Assembly (NCBI GenBank): GCA_964552035.1
Contig: CAZKFN010000010.1
Location: forward strand, 1 to 44,237
Length of the DNA stretch: 44,237 nucleotides
Direction of reading: 5' to 3'
Origin: CAZKFN01 sp964552035
Lineage (GTDB): Bacteria > Bacteroidota > Bacteroidia > Flavobacteriales_E > Vicingaceae
Numbering within the stretch: position 1 is the stretch's first letter; the number at the start of each line of letters is the position of its first letter. Positions 25,966 through 34,944 of this stretch are shown in pieces. The notes below the pieces were generated by a model. That model did no database searches and was not told the DNA's origin. It was given only the letters and a program-made list of their open reading frames with translations. The translations under genes were made by a program, and so were the position numbers.

Positions 25966-27192
25966 TTGAATACCACAATAAAAAATAAAGTACTCCTTAA
26001 GGAGAATTTTCCAACCTTAGCTTTGACACTTTTGCTAATGTGTTTGCCATTTGGGATTCATTTGGCTGGGGGAATTGTTTTTTTTGTGGCAGCTGTTTTT
26101 TTTACTCAAACCTTTCAACAAAGCCTCCATAATTTAAAAAGTAGGCCTTTGTTTTTACTCTTTTTATCCGGCTACTTGATTTATGTTGTAGGTTTATTAT
26201 ACACTGAAAATATGAGTATGGGATTAAAGGAGTTGGAGTATAAATTAGCTTTCTTAGTCTTGCCTGTTTCCATTGCTGCAATGAACTCTCTGAATAGAAA
26301 ACAATACCAGATTATAATATGGGGTTTTGTTTTTGCCATTTGTATAGCGGCTGTTTTATCGATGTTTATAAGTTCATATAGAGTATCTTTTGCTTATTTA
26401 CCTTCCTATATTGAACTTTCTATTTTTCATCATCCTTCCTATCTTTCTATATATTTAGTTACCGCTTTTATACTTTTAATGAAGGCTATAGATGTTAGAG
26501 TTAAAAAAACGAAACCTATTTTATTTTATACCTTACTAGCTTTTCTTTTTGTTTTCAATTATTTTTTAAATTCCAAAATAGGAATTCTTATTCTGCTTTT
26601 ATTGGTTTTGATATTTCTATTTCAAGCTATTCATAGGCATTCTAAAATGATAGCTACTTCTTCAGTTATTATTTTAGTTGCTGTGTTAACAGTTGCTTTC
26701 CTAACTGTTCCAGTCTTAAAAAATAGATTCAGTAGCATTCAAAAAATTACTAGAGCAGAAAATATTCCTAAAGATGCGAAGGAAAGTAGTGCCATAAGAA
26801 TTTTAATTTGGCAAGAAGCTGTTAAAGTTTTTCAGGATAATCCATGGATTGGCGTTGGAACTGGAGATAAAAAAGATGTTTTAATAGCCTCTTATGCTAA
26901 AAATGGAATTACCCATGCTTATGAGTATAAGCTAAATGCACACAATCAGTATTTTGAGTGGTTGATTGCTTTTGGGCTTCTAGGATTGTTATTTTGGCTA
27001 ACTGTTTTGATTTTGCCTATGATAAAAGCCTTTTTAGAAGGGAATTATATATACTTATACTTTATGCTTTGCATGTTAATTATATTAGCAGTAGAGTCAA
27101 TATTAGAACGAGAAGCTGGAGTAGTATTTTTTGTTCTATTTAATAGCTTATTGTATTTCCATCCTGCTCATCAAAAGGAAGCTATAACTTAG
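25966..27192 (+). CDS. Wzy/O-antigen ligase family membrane protein
   Basis: About ten to twelve membrane helices fill this 408-aa protein. A large periplasmic loop in the C-terminal half contains NPWIGVGTGDKKDVLIASY and KLNAHNQYFEWLIAFGLLG, the signature of the O-antigen polymerase/ligase family (H-N-x-Y/F). In a locus with a flippase it most likely polymerises repeat units in the periplasm; a ligase role is the alternative. The start is TTG at 25966; the next in-frame Met would remove the first helix. It has its own promoter and its stop overlaps that of the convergent gene by 4 nt. Confidence 0.82.
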   Translation: MNTTIKNKVLLKENFPTLALTLLLMCLPFGIHLAGGIVFFVAAVFFTQTFQQSLHNLKSRPLFLLFLSGYLIYVVGLLYTENMSMGLKELEYKLAFLVLPVSIAAMNSLNRKQYQIIIWGFVFAICIAAVLSMFISSYRVSFAYLPSYIELSIFHHPSYLSIYLVTAFILLMKAIDVRVKKTKPILFYTLLAFLFVFNYFLNSKIGILILLLLVLIFLFQAIHRHSKMIATSSVIILVAVLTVAFLTVPVLKNRFSSIQKITRAENIPKDAKESSAIRILIWQEAVKVFQDNPWIGVGTGDKKDVLIASYAKNGITHAYEYKLNAHNQYFEWLIAFGLLGLLFWLTVLILPMIKAFLEGNYIYLYFMLCMLIILAVESILEREAGVVFFVLFNSLLYFHPAHQKEAIT

Positions 27193-27776
27193 CGTATTAT
27201 CTTTCCTAATGTTTTAAGAATTATTTTCAAATCCAATAAAAAGCTTTGTCTTTCGATGTATTCCAGGTTTAAAGCCAGTTTTTTGGGCATGATTTCATCA
27301 ATATAAACTTGATGGGGATTTTCAACTCGACTTAAAATTTCACTTTCGTTAATGTAGGCTAAGGAAGCTAAGTCCGTTAGACCAGGTTTTACGGAAAGCA
27401 CCTTTTTTTGTTCTTCAGTATATAAGTTGACATATTGTTCTACTTCTGGCCTTGGGCCAACTACGCTCATTTCATTGAAGATGATGTTGATGAGCTGTGG
27501 AAGTTCATCCAATTTGTATTTTCTAAGAAATCTACCAACGGCAGTGATTCTATCCTCCTTATTATTAGTTGTAATCAACCCTTTTTTATCAGCTCCTACT
27601 TTCATACTTCGAAATTTATATAGGTAGAAAATTTTTGCATCCTTCCCCACTCTTGCTTGTTTATAAAATACTCCACCTTTAGAGTTGACTACTATTGTTA
27701 GAGCGATGATTAAAAATAATGGAGAGCATAGAACCAATACCAGAATAGAAGAAATTAGATCAAACAAGCGCTTCAT
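27189..27776 (-). CDS. initiating sugar-1-phosphate transferase (PglC/WcaJ family, short form)
   Basis: The 195-aa protein moves a sugar-1-phosphate from UDP-sugar to undecaprenyl phosphate, the first step of repeat-unit assembly. One N-terminal membrane segment (KRLFDLISSILVLVLCSPLF) is followed by the catalytic domain: FYKQARVGKDAKIFYLYKFR, LRKYKLDELPQLINI with the Asp-Glu pair, MSVVGPRPEVEQYV, and KPGLTDLAS. The short length matches the PglC-like group, whose substrates are often diamino-dideoxy sugars. Its start directly abuts the stop of the aminotransferase gene, so both are one operon. Confidence 0.9.
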   Translation of the reverse strand: MKRLFDLISSILVLVLCSPLFLIIALTIVVNSKGGVFYKQARVGKDAKIFYLYKFRSMKVGADKKGLITTNNKEDRITAVGRFLRKYKLDELPQLINIIFNEMSVVGPRPEVEQYVNLYTEEQKKVLSVKPGLTDLASLAYINESEILSRVENPHQVYIDEIMPKKLALNLEYIERQSFLLDLKIILKTLGKIIR

Positions 27777-28985
27777 TTACGATAGTATTTTTCTAACCGC
27801 ATTTTTCACCGTTTGAATTACAATTTTTACATCTTTATCGGTTAAATCGTAATAAACAGGTAAGGTGATTTCTCTAGAATAGTTATCAAAAGCTTTAGGA
27901 TAATCTTCTATTTTATAACCTAGATTTTTATATAAGCTCAACAAAGGTAGCGGTTGGAAATGTACATTAACAGCAACGCCATTTTTGTATATTTCTTCTA
28001 TAATAGCATCTCTTTGACGCTCACTAATATCCTTTATTCTCAGCATGTATAAATGATAAGAGCCTTCTTTATTTGAAGATTTAAATTGTGGAGTTTCTGC
28101 CCAAGCTTCACCTTCAAAAGCTTCTTGATATTGCTTAAATATTTCCTTTCTTCTAGGGATAGTTTCAGAAGCATATCTCTTTAGTTCCACCAAGCCTAAA
28201 GAAGCTAAAATGTCAGTCATGTTAGACTTATAACCTGCCTCTATAACATCATATCTCCAGTTTCCCTTGGTTTTAGAAAGTGCATCTTTAGTTTGTCCAT
28301 GAAGGGATTTGATATTTAAAACTTGATAGATTTCCTCATTGTCAAATGGTGGGGGTAAATTTAGAATAACAGCACCTCCTTCAGCAGTAGTTAAGTTTTT
28401 TACAGCATGAAAAGAAAAAATTACAGTATCGGCATCAGTCCCCAAAGTTTTATTTTGATATTTTCCACCAAAGCTATGAGCTGAATCAGCCATAAGTAAA
28501 ATACGACCTAATTGTTCTTGTTCTTTAGAATTAGGTTTAAAAATATCTACAATTTCCTTTGAACGAATGATTTTATTTAAATCGTCATAATTACACGGGA
28601 AACCACCAATATCAACGGGAATAATAGCCTTGGTCTTAGAGTTTATCTTTTTCTTAACCTCTTCGACATCTATGTTAAAATTCTCATCAACATCCACCAT
28701 AATAGGAGTAGCACCACAATGTAAAACAATATTGGCAGTTGCACAATAGGTATAAGCTGGAAGAATTACCTCATCGCCTTCGCCAATGTTAAACCAACGA
28801 AGCACCAACTCCATCCCAGCCGTGGCTGAATTGAGGCACAATGCCTTTTTAGCATGGCAGAATGCTGCTAATTCTTTCTCTAATTGTTTGGTTTTAGGCC
28901 CTGTGGTAATCCAGCCGGATTTTAAAGTATCAACTACTTCATCAATAATTTCTTGATATATTTTGGGTGGGGAAAATTGTATCAT
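27777..28985 (-). CDS. DegT/DnrJ/EryC1 family nucleotide-sugar aminotransferase
   Basis: The 402-aa enzyme transfers an amino group, usually from glutamate, to a keto-sugar nucleotide. PLP is held by Lys196 in FSFHAVKNLT and Asp167 in MADSAHSFG; WITTGPKTKQLE at the start and PAYTYCATANI at ~76-86 are family motifs. Together with the CapD-like 4,6-dehydratase downstream and the PglC-type transferase, it fits a UDP-4-amino-4,6-dideoxy-sugar route (PglE role). ATG at 28985 is chosen because the longer GTG start at 29009 lies inside the promoter's -7 box. Confidence 0.9.
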   Translation of the reverse strand: MIQFSPPKIYQEIIDEVVDTLKSGWITTGPKTKQLEKELAAFCHAKKALCLNSATAGMELVLRWFNIGEGDEVILPAYTYCATANIVLHCGATPIMVDVDENFNIDVEEVKKKINSKTKAIIPVDIGGFPCNYDDLNKIIRSKEIVDIFKPNSKEQEQLGRILLMADSAHSFGGKYQNKTLGTDADTVIFSFHAVKNLTTAEGGAVILNLPPPFDNEEIYQVLNIKSLHGQTKDALSKTKGNWRYDVIEAGYKSNMTDILASLGLVELKRYASETIPRRKEIFKQYQEAFEGEAWAETPQFKSSNKEGSYHLYMLRIKDISERQRDAIIEEIYKNGVAVNVHFQPLPLLSLYKNLGYKIEDYPKAFDNYSREITLPVYYDLTDKDVKIVIQTVKNAVRKILS

Positions 28986-29008
28986 ACTATTCTGAATATA
29001 ATAGCGCA

Positions 29009-29041
29009 CAAAGTTAATATTTATAAGAACGGAATTGACAA
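29009..29041 (-). promoter_or_regulatory. promoter of the aminotransferase-transferase operon
   Basis: On the minus strand: TTG (29041-29039), 22 nt, TAACTTTG (29016-29009). Transcription would start near 29002, leaving a leader of about 17 nt before ATG at 28985. Confidence 0.6.
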
Positions 29042-29110
29042 TAAATAAACATAGTTTGTTTTTTAACTATAGCGCTTATATCATAAAGCTGATAATATAA
29101 ATATGTTTAA

Positions 29111-29140
29111 TTGAGGTTATAGAAATTTATGTTATTTTTG
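29111..29140 (+). promoter_or_regulatory. promoter of the outer-membrane barrel gene
   Basis: TTG (29111-29113), 19 nt, TATTTTTG (29133-29140), an ideal Bacteroidota promoter ~24 nt upstream of the start codon. It points away from the aminotransferase promoter. Confidence 0.75.
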
Positions 29141-29164
29141 TGCTAAACAAAACTTTATATACAA

Positions 29165-29782
29165 ATGAGAACAATTACATTTTTGACAATTTTAACACTC
29201 TTAATCGCTCTTCCTTGGGGGAATAAGATAAATGCTCAAGCACATGCTGCTGGTGATGTTTCATTAAATGCAGGGGTAAGCCTTGGTGTATATGGATATG
29301 GTTGGTATAGTGGAGTTCTTTATAGCAATGTAAAAAGAACGGGAATTGTACCGATTTCAGCGAGCTTAAATTTTGGAGTTTCAGATATGTTTAGTGTTGG
29401 AGGATTTGCTGGATATTACAGCAGAGGGTATAAATACACCTATGATAACCGCGGAAACTCAATAGTATACAAAGATAAATTTACCAACATTGCTTTTGGT
29501 GCTCAAGGTACTTTCCATGCTGTACCTTTCTTTAACGATGCGTTTGACACAGATATCGACGATGAAAAAGTTGATTTTTATGCTAGATTACTCCTAGGAT
29601 ATGAAACTTATTCATGGAAATATGATAATCCATATTTAGAGGGAACCAATACTACTGGTTCTGTTATTTTTGGTCCAGTTGTAGGAGTGCGTTATATGTT
29701 TAATCCAAACCTTGGAGTTTATTTAGAAGGTGGTAGAGGAGCTTACGGTTGGGGTAACATAGGATTGTCTTTTAAATTATAA
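29165..29782 (+). CDS. small outer-membrane beta-barrel protein
   Basis: The 205-aa protein has a signal peptide (residues 1-24, ending INAQA) and then alternating aromatic/small-residue strands such as GVSLGVYGYGWYSGVLY, SVGGFAGYYSRGYKYTYDN, FYARLLLGYETYSWKY and GVYLEGGRGAYGWGNIGLSF, the pattern of an 8-stranded barrel. It ends in a hydrophobic Leu (GLSFKL) after an aromatic strand. It has a strong promoter of its own and a terminator, so it is transcribed alone. Its role is unknown; position inside the polysaccharide locus may be chance. Confidence 0.75.
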   Translation: MRTITFLTILTLLIALPWGNKINAQAHAAGDVSLNAGVSLGVYGYGWYSGVLYSNVKRTGIVPISASLNFGVSDMFSVGGFAGYYSRGYKYTYDNRGNSIVYKDKFTNIAFGAQGTFHAVPFFNDAFDTDIDDEKVDFYARLLLGYETYSWKYDNPYLEGTNTTGSVIFGPVVGVRYMFNPNLGVYLEGGRGAYGWGNIGLSFKL

Positions 29783-29797
29783 TAAAAGAAATTGTAT

Positions 29798-29830
29798 AAA
29801 AAAGGCAAGCTATTCTGGTTTGCCTTTTTT
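29798..29830. terminator. bidirectional terminator between barrel gene and ArsR-like gene
   Basis: An 11-bp perfect stem pairs AAAAAAGGCAA (29798-29808) with TTGCCTTTTTT (29820-29830), loop 11 nt. The A and T runs make it work for the barrel gene on the plus strand and for the regulator gene on the minus strand, whose stop is 5 nt away. Confidence 0.85.
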
Positions 29831-29834
29831 ATAT

Positions 29835-30524
29835 TTAAAACCTCATACCAAGTAGTCTTTTTAAATTATATTTCCCTTGCTTTGTAGGATAAAGTATTCT
29901 ACTAGGTTCATTTTTAATAAACCATTCTTTATCAATCATAGCTTTTAAAAGGGCAACTCCTAATGCTCCTCCTAAATGGTATTTTCTTTCACTAAAATCT
30001 AGGCAATTTTTTATAAATATATTTTTAGTTTTTAATTTTTGAAGGTCAATTTGTAGTGAATTGAAGAACCCCTCACCTTTTTGTGAAATTGTAAAAAATT
30101 CCATTCCCTTTTCTTTTTGAAGCACAATGATTCCCTTGGCTTGCAGACTCATAGTTAACTCTACTCCAACTTTACCCGCTAAATGTTGATAGCAGCTCCT
30201 ACAATAATGTAGATTAGAAAACAATTTAGGATTCAACTTGTAAAGTTTTGGTTTATCAATTTCCTTTTGAATTAAAATTTTATCTACTGCATGAGCAATT
30301 GAAGCATTAGCCAACCGATAATAAGGCCTTCTATTGTTGAGTACATATAGGAGGTGGTTTTTTTGAAGTGTTTTTAAAAAGGTCTTAGTCCTTTCAAGAG
30401 ATAAGTTGGCATAATTTGCCAATTCTTGGGCCGTATAGGCCCTAAAGTCGGACAAAGCCCAAAGAACTAATCCTTGCTCTTTGGTACCAGAAGTAATGTA
30501 GCTCTCTATATTAAAAGAATCCAT
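29835..30524 (-). CDS. ArsR-type winged-helix transcriptional regulator
   Basis: The 229-aa protein has an N-terminal winged helix (~15-75: AYTAQELANYANLSLERTK then HLLYVLNNRRPYYRLA) and a C-terminal part with the conserved CRSCYQHLAGKVGVELT and CLDFSERKYHLGGALGVAL. These C-terminal motifs mark a group of long ArsR-family regulators found in many bacteria; I infer ligand sensing through the cysteines (Cys at ~108 and 111, and the one in NCLDF). Targets cannot be read here, though its place between the barrel gene and the dehydratase makes the polysaccharide locus a candidate. Confidence 0.75.
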   Translation of the reverse strand: MDSFNIESYITSGTKEQGLVLWALSDFRAYTAQELANYANLSLERTKTFLKTLQKNHLLYVLNNRRPYYRLANASIAHAVDKILIQKEIDKPKLYKLNPKLFSNLHYCRSCYQHLAGKVGVELTMSLQAKGIIVLQKEKGMEFFTISQKGEGFFNSLQIDLQKLKTKNIFIKNCLDFSERKYHLGGALGVALLKAMIDKEWFIKNEPSRILYPTKQGKYNLKRLLGMRF

Positions 30525-30571
30525 AGTTATGGAATTGAAGTTAAAATTAAAACGAAAGATGTGGGTTAAAA

Positions 30572-32443
30572 TTAATCCAAACTCTCAAAAACAGAATTGT
30601 TGCTAATGTACTCTGGAACTAATGCTTTCATTTGCTTAACAAGCTTATTGTTTTCTTCATTTTCTGCAGATAGAATTAGCAGTTCAATACTTTCTCTTAT
30701 TGCTTTGTATTCGTATTCTTTTACCTTGGCAATTAAGATTTGAGGATGATGGGTAGGTAGGGTATTTTCTTCATTACTTAGCAATTCCTCATAAAGCTTT
30801 TCTCCTGGTCGTAAACCTGTGTAAATAATTTGTATGTCTTTTCCTTCTTCCAAGCCAGAAAGGCGAATCATTTGAGAAGCAAGGTCTCTAATTTTTATAG
30901 ACTCTCCCATATCAAAAACAAAGATCTCTCCACCATTGCCTGAAGCTCCAGCTTCTAAGACTAATTGACAAGCTTCAGGAATGGTCATAAAAAAACGAGT
31001 AATTTCTGGATGGGTCACCGTAAGCGGACCACCTTTTTCTATTTGTTTTCTAAAGAGTGGAATAACAGAACCATTTGAGCCTAAGACATTTCCAAATCTT
31101 GTGGTGATAAATTTAGTAGAAGAACGTTGGTTAAATGCTTGAATATAAATCTCGGCAATTCGCTTTGACGCACCCATAACATTAGTGGGATTGACAGCCT
31201 TATCAGTAGAGATTAAAACAAAGGTTTCTATTTTATACTCATCAGAAAGTTGAGCGATAATTTTGCTTCCTTTAATGTTGGTATGTACTGCTTCATAAGG
31301 ATTATTTTCCATAAGAGGGACATGCTTATAGGCTGCAGCATGAAATACAATATGAGGCTGAAAGTGAGAAAAGACTTTCTGCATTCTATGATAATTGCAA
31401 ATATCTCCTATGACGATTTCCGTACATTTACCCTTTTTTAAAGGAGCTAGTTCCATTTGAAGGTTGTAAAGGTCAGATTCTGCCTGATCTAATAGAATTA
31501 CTTTTTGAGGTTGGTAAATAATTACTTGACGTACAATCTCACTACCTATGGAGCCAGCAGCACCAGTAATAAGGACTATTTTATCTTGAAGCTGTTTTTT
31601 AATAGTTTCTTGTGAAAGTGTTATAGGGTCTCTACCTAAAAGGTCTTCAATTTTTATTTGTCGGATTTGCTTTACACTTAATTCACCATTAATCCATTTT
31701 GAAGGAGAAGGAACATTGAGAACCTGCACTTTATTTTCTATAGCGGTTTGAATAATTTCTGTCCTTCTTGTTTTACTAATATTTATGGTGGAAATAATAA
31801 GTGTATTAATCTCTTTTTCCTTTAAAATTCTATTAAGTTGACTCCCGTCGTATATTTTTTTGTCTTCTATTTTTCTTTTTGTTTTTTTCTTGTCGTCGTC
31901 AACAAACCCTACAATGTTAAAATCGTTGTAAGCATCTTGATCTATAGTTCTTTTAGCAATTAAACCTGCTTCTCCTGCGCCAAATATTAAAAGATTTTCC
32001 TTTAACTTGTCGGTGTGTTGAGCATTGACATTAATGCTTTTTACAAAAGCTCTTAAACCCACCATGATAAAAGAAGTAATTAGGAATTCCAAAATAACAA
32101 TAGATGTTGGAATGATAAATAAGCTCATGCTGGAATAGGAAAATACATTGGATAAAGCAATGAGAATACTCCCTAGAATATTAACAAAAATAATTCGCTT
32201 TGCGTCATCAGTATTGGTATAGCGTATTATCCCTACATAGGTTTTTCCTAAAATGAAACTAAGGATTCGAATGCTTAAAATTACTGGTAGGGCATATTGG
32301 ATTAATTCAATCTCTTGAATGGGGACATTAAAGTTGAAGCGTAGCATATAAGCCATGAAAAATGAGACACCCACTATGGCAATGTCAATCAAAAAAATGG
32401 CCCCACGACTAGTGGTAGATTTAAGAATAAGTGATTTAATCAT
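30572..32443 (-). CDS. CapD/WbpM-type membrane nucleotide-sugar 4,6-dehydratase
   Basis: The 623-aa protein has four N-terminal membrane helices (~15-130), a small Rossmann domain (LLIFGAGEAGLIAKRTI, ~150) and a large short-chain dehydrogenase domain (ITGAAGSIGSEIVRQ, ~292). The catalytic strip is ISTDKAVNPTNVMGASKR, where Met replaces the usual Tyr of YxxxK, as in the long WbpM/CapD forms. It would turn UDP-GlcNAc into a 4-keto-6-deoxy sugar, the substrate of the DegT enzyme in the same locus. Length is typical for the long form. Confidence 0.92.
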   Translation of the reverse strand: MIKSLILKSTTSRGAIFLIDIAIVGVSFFMAYMLRFNFNVPIQEIELIQYALPVILSIRILSFILGKTYVGIIRYTNTDDAKRIIFVNILGSILIALSNVFSYSSMSLFIIPTSIVILEFLITSFIMVGLRAFVKSINVNAQHTDKLKENLLIFGAGEAGLIAKRTIDQDAYNDFNIVGFVDDDKKKTKRKIEDKKIYDGSQLNRILKEKEINTLIISTINISKTRRTEIIQTAIENKVQVLNVPSPSKWINGELSVKQIRQIKIEDLLGRDPITLSQETIKKQLQDKIVLITGAAGSIGSEIVRQVIIYQPQKVILLDQAESDLYNLQMELAPLKKGKCTEIVIGDICNYHRMQKVFSHFQPHIVFHAAAYKHVPLMENNPYEAVHTNIKGSKIIAQLSDEYKIETFVLISTDKAVNPTNVMGASKRIAEIYIQAFNQRSSTKFITTRFGNVLGSNGSVIPLFRKQIEKGGPLTVTHPEITRFFMTIPEACQLVLEAGASGNGGEIFVFDMGESIKIRDLASQMIRLSGLEEGKDIQIIYTGLRPGEKLYEELLSNEENTLPTHHPQILIAKVKEYEYKAIRESIELLILSAENEENNKLVKQMKALVPEYISNNSVFESLD

Positions 32444-32454
32444 AATAACAAGCT

Positions 32455-32462
32455 CAAATTTA
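32455..32462 (-). promoter_or_regulatory. -7 box of the dehydratase gene
   Basis: TAAATTTG on the minus strand, 12 nt before the start codon, matches TAnnTTTG. The -33 TTG is missing. Confidence 0.45.
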
Positions 32463-32539
32463 GGTATAAATAAGATGTATTTTACTTGTTTTCTATGTCT
32501 TAAATAAAAGGAAAAATCGATGATTAAAGTAAGCAGATT

Positions 32540-34045
32540 TTAAAAGTACTTTTCTATTTCTTTTAAATCTTCTGCAATAGTTCTATTGTTGGCCAGTCTT
32601 GGTAATTTATTTTGTCCACCTAACTTGCCCTTACTTTTCATATAGGCCTTAAACCCACCTTCGGGTATAGTGTGAATTTTTAAGGTTTGAAGTATTTTTC
32701 CATTAATTAAATCTTTGTAATAAGGGTTGAGTTGCCTTAGTTTCATGTCTAAAATTTGTTGAAAGCTTTGCAAGTCAACTTCCTTAGAGGTAAACTCAAT
32801 AAACCACTCATGATAGGGCAGCTCTCCTTCAGGGGGATTTACTTCAGGAGCCAAGTGGAATTCGGCTACTTCTACGTTTAGCTCGTTACAAGCATAAGCA
32901 ATGGCCTTTTCAACTTCTTCTACTATAACATGCTCCCCAAAAGCTGAGGTATAATGCTTTATTCTTCCGCTTACAACTATTTTATAAGGATCCTTATTGA
33001 CAAACCTAACGGTATCCCCAAGGTTATAACCCCATAGCCCAGCATTGGTATTTAAGATAATAACATAATTGACTCCGAGCTCAACATCTTCAATTGAGAG
33101 CCTAGGAGGGTTGTCTTCAAAGAACTGATCCGCAGGGATAAATTCATAAAAAATGCCAGAGTTGAGCAACAAGAGCATTCCATCCTCTTCTTGGCTATCT
33201 TGAAAAGCTATAAAACCTTCTGAGGCAGGATAAAGCTCAATAGAATCTACGCTCTTTCCAATCAATTTCTCCATTCTATTTCTATAAGGCTCATAATTTA
33301 CTCCACCATAAATAAATAAAGAGAAGTCTGGAAAAATTGACTGAATATCCTTTTTACCACTAATGGCGATAAGTCTTTCAAAATACATTTGTACCCAAGG
33401 GGGAATGCCACTTATAAGGCTCATTTTTTCTGGGAGGGTTTCCCTACAAATGGCATCAATTTTTTCTTCCCAATTAGAAATGCAGTTGGTTTCATACGAA
33501 GGCATTCTGTTTTTTTGTAGATAGGGAGGAACATGATGTGCAGCAATACCTGATAATCTGCCAATAGGGACCTTTGAAGAAGTATCTAATTTCGGACTTC
33601 CTTGTATAAAGATCATCTTATGGTCTACAAAATGGGTGTTACCAGTTTCTGCAATATAATGTAAAATAGCATCCCTAACACCGTGCAAATGATTGGGCAT
33701 GGAAGCTTTGGAAATAGGTATATACTTTGCTCCTGATGTTGTACCTGAAGTTTTACTTAAATAAAGAGGTTTGCCCGGCCAGAGGATATTCTCTTCCCCT
33801 TTTTTTATTTTTTCTATATAAGGTTCAAAATCGGAGTAAGAACGTATAGGAACAAGACGTTTAAAATCCTCATAACTTTTTATAGTTGAAAATTTATGGT
33901 CTTTCCCAAAAACTGTACTTTCTGCACTAGCAATTAATTGGTAGAAAACCCTCCTTTGAGTATCGATGGGCTGTTTAGACCATTTTTTATTTTTTTGTGC
34001 TATAAAAGTTGCAAAAGGCTTACTGAGCGACGCCTTAATTCCCAT
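32540..34045 (-). CDS. GH3 (auxin-responsive promoter) family protein
   Basis: The 501-aa protein belongs to the GH3 group of the adenylating (ANL) superfamily, named for plant enzymes that join amino acids to jasmonate or auxin. The P-loop-like motif YLSKTSGTTSGAKYIP (~105-120), ELYPASEGFIAFQ and LWGYNLGDTVRFV with the conserved Gly-Asp are visible. The N-terminus (FATFIAQKNKKWSKQPIDTQ) is typical of Bacteroidota members. In bacteria the acid and amine substrates are unknown. It lies 14 nt after the M23 peptidase gene and is likely cotranscribed with it. Confidence 0.88.
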   Translation of the reverse strand: MGIKASLSKPFATFIAQKNKKWSKQPIDTQRRVFYQLIASAESTVFGKDHKFSTIKSYEDFKRLVPIRSYSDFEPYIEKIKKGEENILWPGKPLYLSKTSGTTSGAKYIPISKASMPNHLHGVRDAILHYIAETGNTHFVDHKMIFIQGSPKLDTSSKVPIGRLSGIAAHHVPPYLQKNRMPSYETNCISNWEEKIDAICRETLPEKMSLISGIPPWVQMYFERLIAISGKKDIQSIFPDFSLFIYGGVNYEPYRNRMEKLIGKSVDSIELYPASEGFIAFQDSQEEDGMLLLLNSGIFYEFIPADQFFEDNPPRLSIEDVELGVNYVIILNTNAGLWGYNLGDTVRFVNKDPYKIVVSGRIKHYTSAFGEHVIVEEVEKAIAYACNELNVEVAEFHLAPEVNPPEGELPYHEWFIEFTSKEVDLQSFQQILDMKLRQLNPYYKDLINGKILQTLKIHTIPEGGFKAYMKSKGKLGGQNKLPRLANNRTIAEDLKEIEKYF

Positions 34046-34059
34046 TTCTATTTTTTATT

Positions 34060-34944
34060 TTAATTGAAATTAATATATTTTGTTGGATTAATAGCAATTC
34101 CATCTTTCCATAATTCAAAGTGTAAATGTGGTCCAGTGGTCAATTCTCCAGAATTACCAACAATTGCTATAGCTTCTCCAGCTTTTACTTTTTTACCTAC
34201 TTCTTTAAGTAATATAGAGTTGTGCTTGTAAATTGATGAAAGATTATCTTTATGTTGTAATTGTATTACATAGCCAGTCCCAACAGTCCAATCCGCAAAG
34301 ATAACAGTTCCATCCAAACATGCTTTAATTGTTTCATTTTTTGGGGATACGATATCTACCCCGAAATGATTGTTTTTAGGGTCAAAGTCATTGGTAATTG
34401 GACCTTTAAGCGGGGTAAAGAAAAATAAGTCCTCTGTTCCACCAGGGCTAAAATCACTATGAACATTTATAGAATAGGCGTCTTCACGTTCTACATATTC
34501 TCTTAATAAAGAATCATCTATGGAGCGATCAGCTGTCCCTGCTGATTTTATGACTTCACCACTAATTGGATGAAGTGAGTCTTCAATTATTAAATCGGAA
34601 TCAGGGGTATCACCTCTTAAAATTGTTTGAATGTTATTTAAATAAAGATTGTTTTGCATGAGTTTTTCTTCTAAAGAATCACTTTTTAAAACCATTTTAG
34701 TTAGCTCTTGACGAAGAGTAACATCAGTATAACCAGGGATATATTCTCTAAGTGGAGTAAAGACAATTAAAGCTGCTACTGTTCCCATTAATATAAATGC
34801 TAAAGTCAATACTAAGGTAACAATATTTAAGGGTGAAAGTCGGTAGGAAAATTTCTCTTCAAAAGAAGTATCATTCATGATTACTAAACGGTACTTATTT
34901 TTTAATTTTTTGAGAATTTTTCGGTTTTTTTTATTTTCCTCCAT
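34060..34944 (-). CDS. M23 family (LytM) metallopeptidase, membrane-anchored
   Basis: One membrane helix (~38-62 from this start, LNIVTLVLTLAFILMGTVAA) is followed by a short coiled coil and a periplasmic LytM domain. The zinc ligands are visible: His and Asp in NHFGVDIVS and the HxH of TGPHLHFELW. Such proteins trim peptidoglycan cross-links or, when inactive, regulate amidases; here the site is complete. The ATG at 34944 (MEENKKNRK) is preferred to the TTG at 34965. The gene diverges from porW over a gap of ~260 nt that has no convincing promoter in either direction. Confidence 0.88.
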   Translation of the reverse strand: MEENKKNRKILKKLKNKYRLVIMNDTSFEEKFSYRLSPLNIVTLVLTLAFILMGTVAALIVFTPLREYIPGYTDVTLRQELTKMVLKSDSLEEKLMQNNLYLNNIQTILRGDTPDSDLIIEDSLHPISGEVIKSAGTADRSIDDSLLREYVEREDAYSINVHSDFSPGGTEDLFFFTPLKGPITNDFDPKNNHFGVDIVSPKNETIKACLDGTVIFADWTVGTGYVIQLQHKDNLSSIYKHNSILLKEVGKKVKAGEAIAIVGNSGELTTGPHLHFELWKDGIAINPTKYINFN

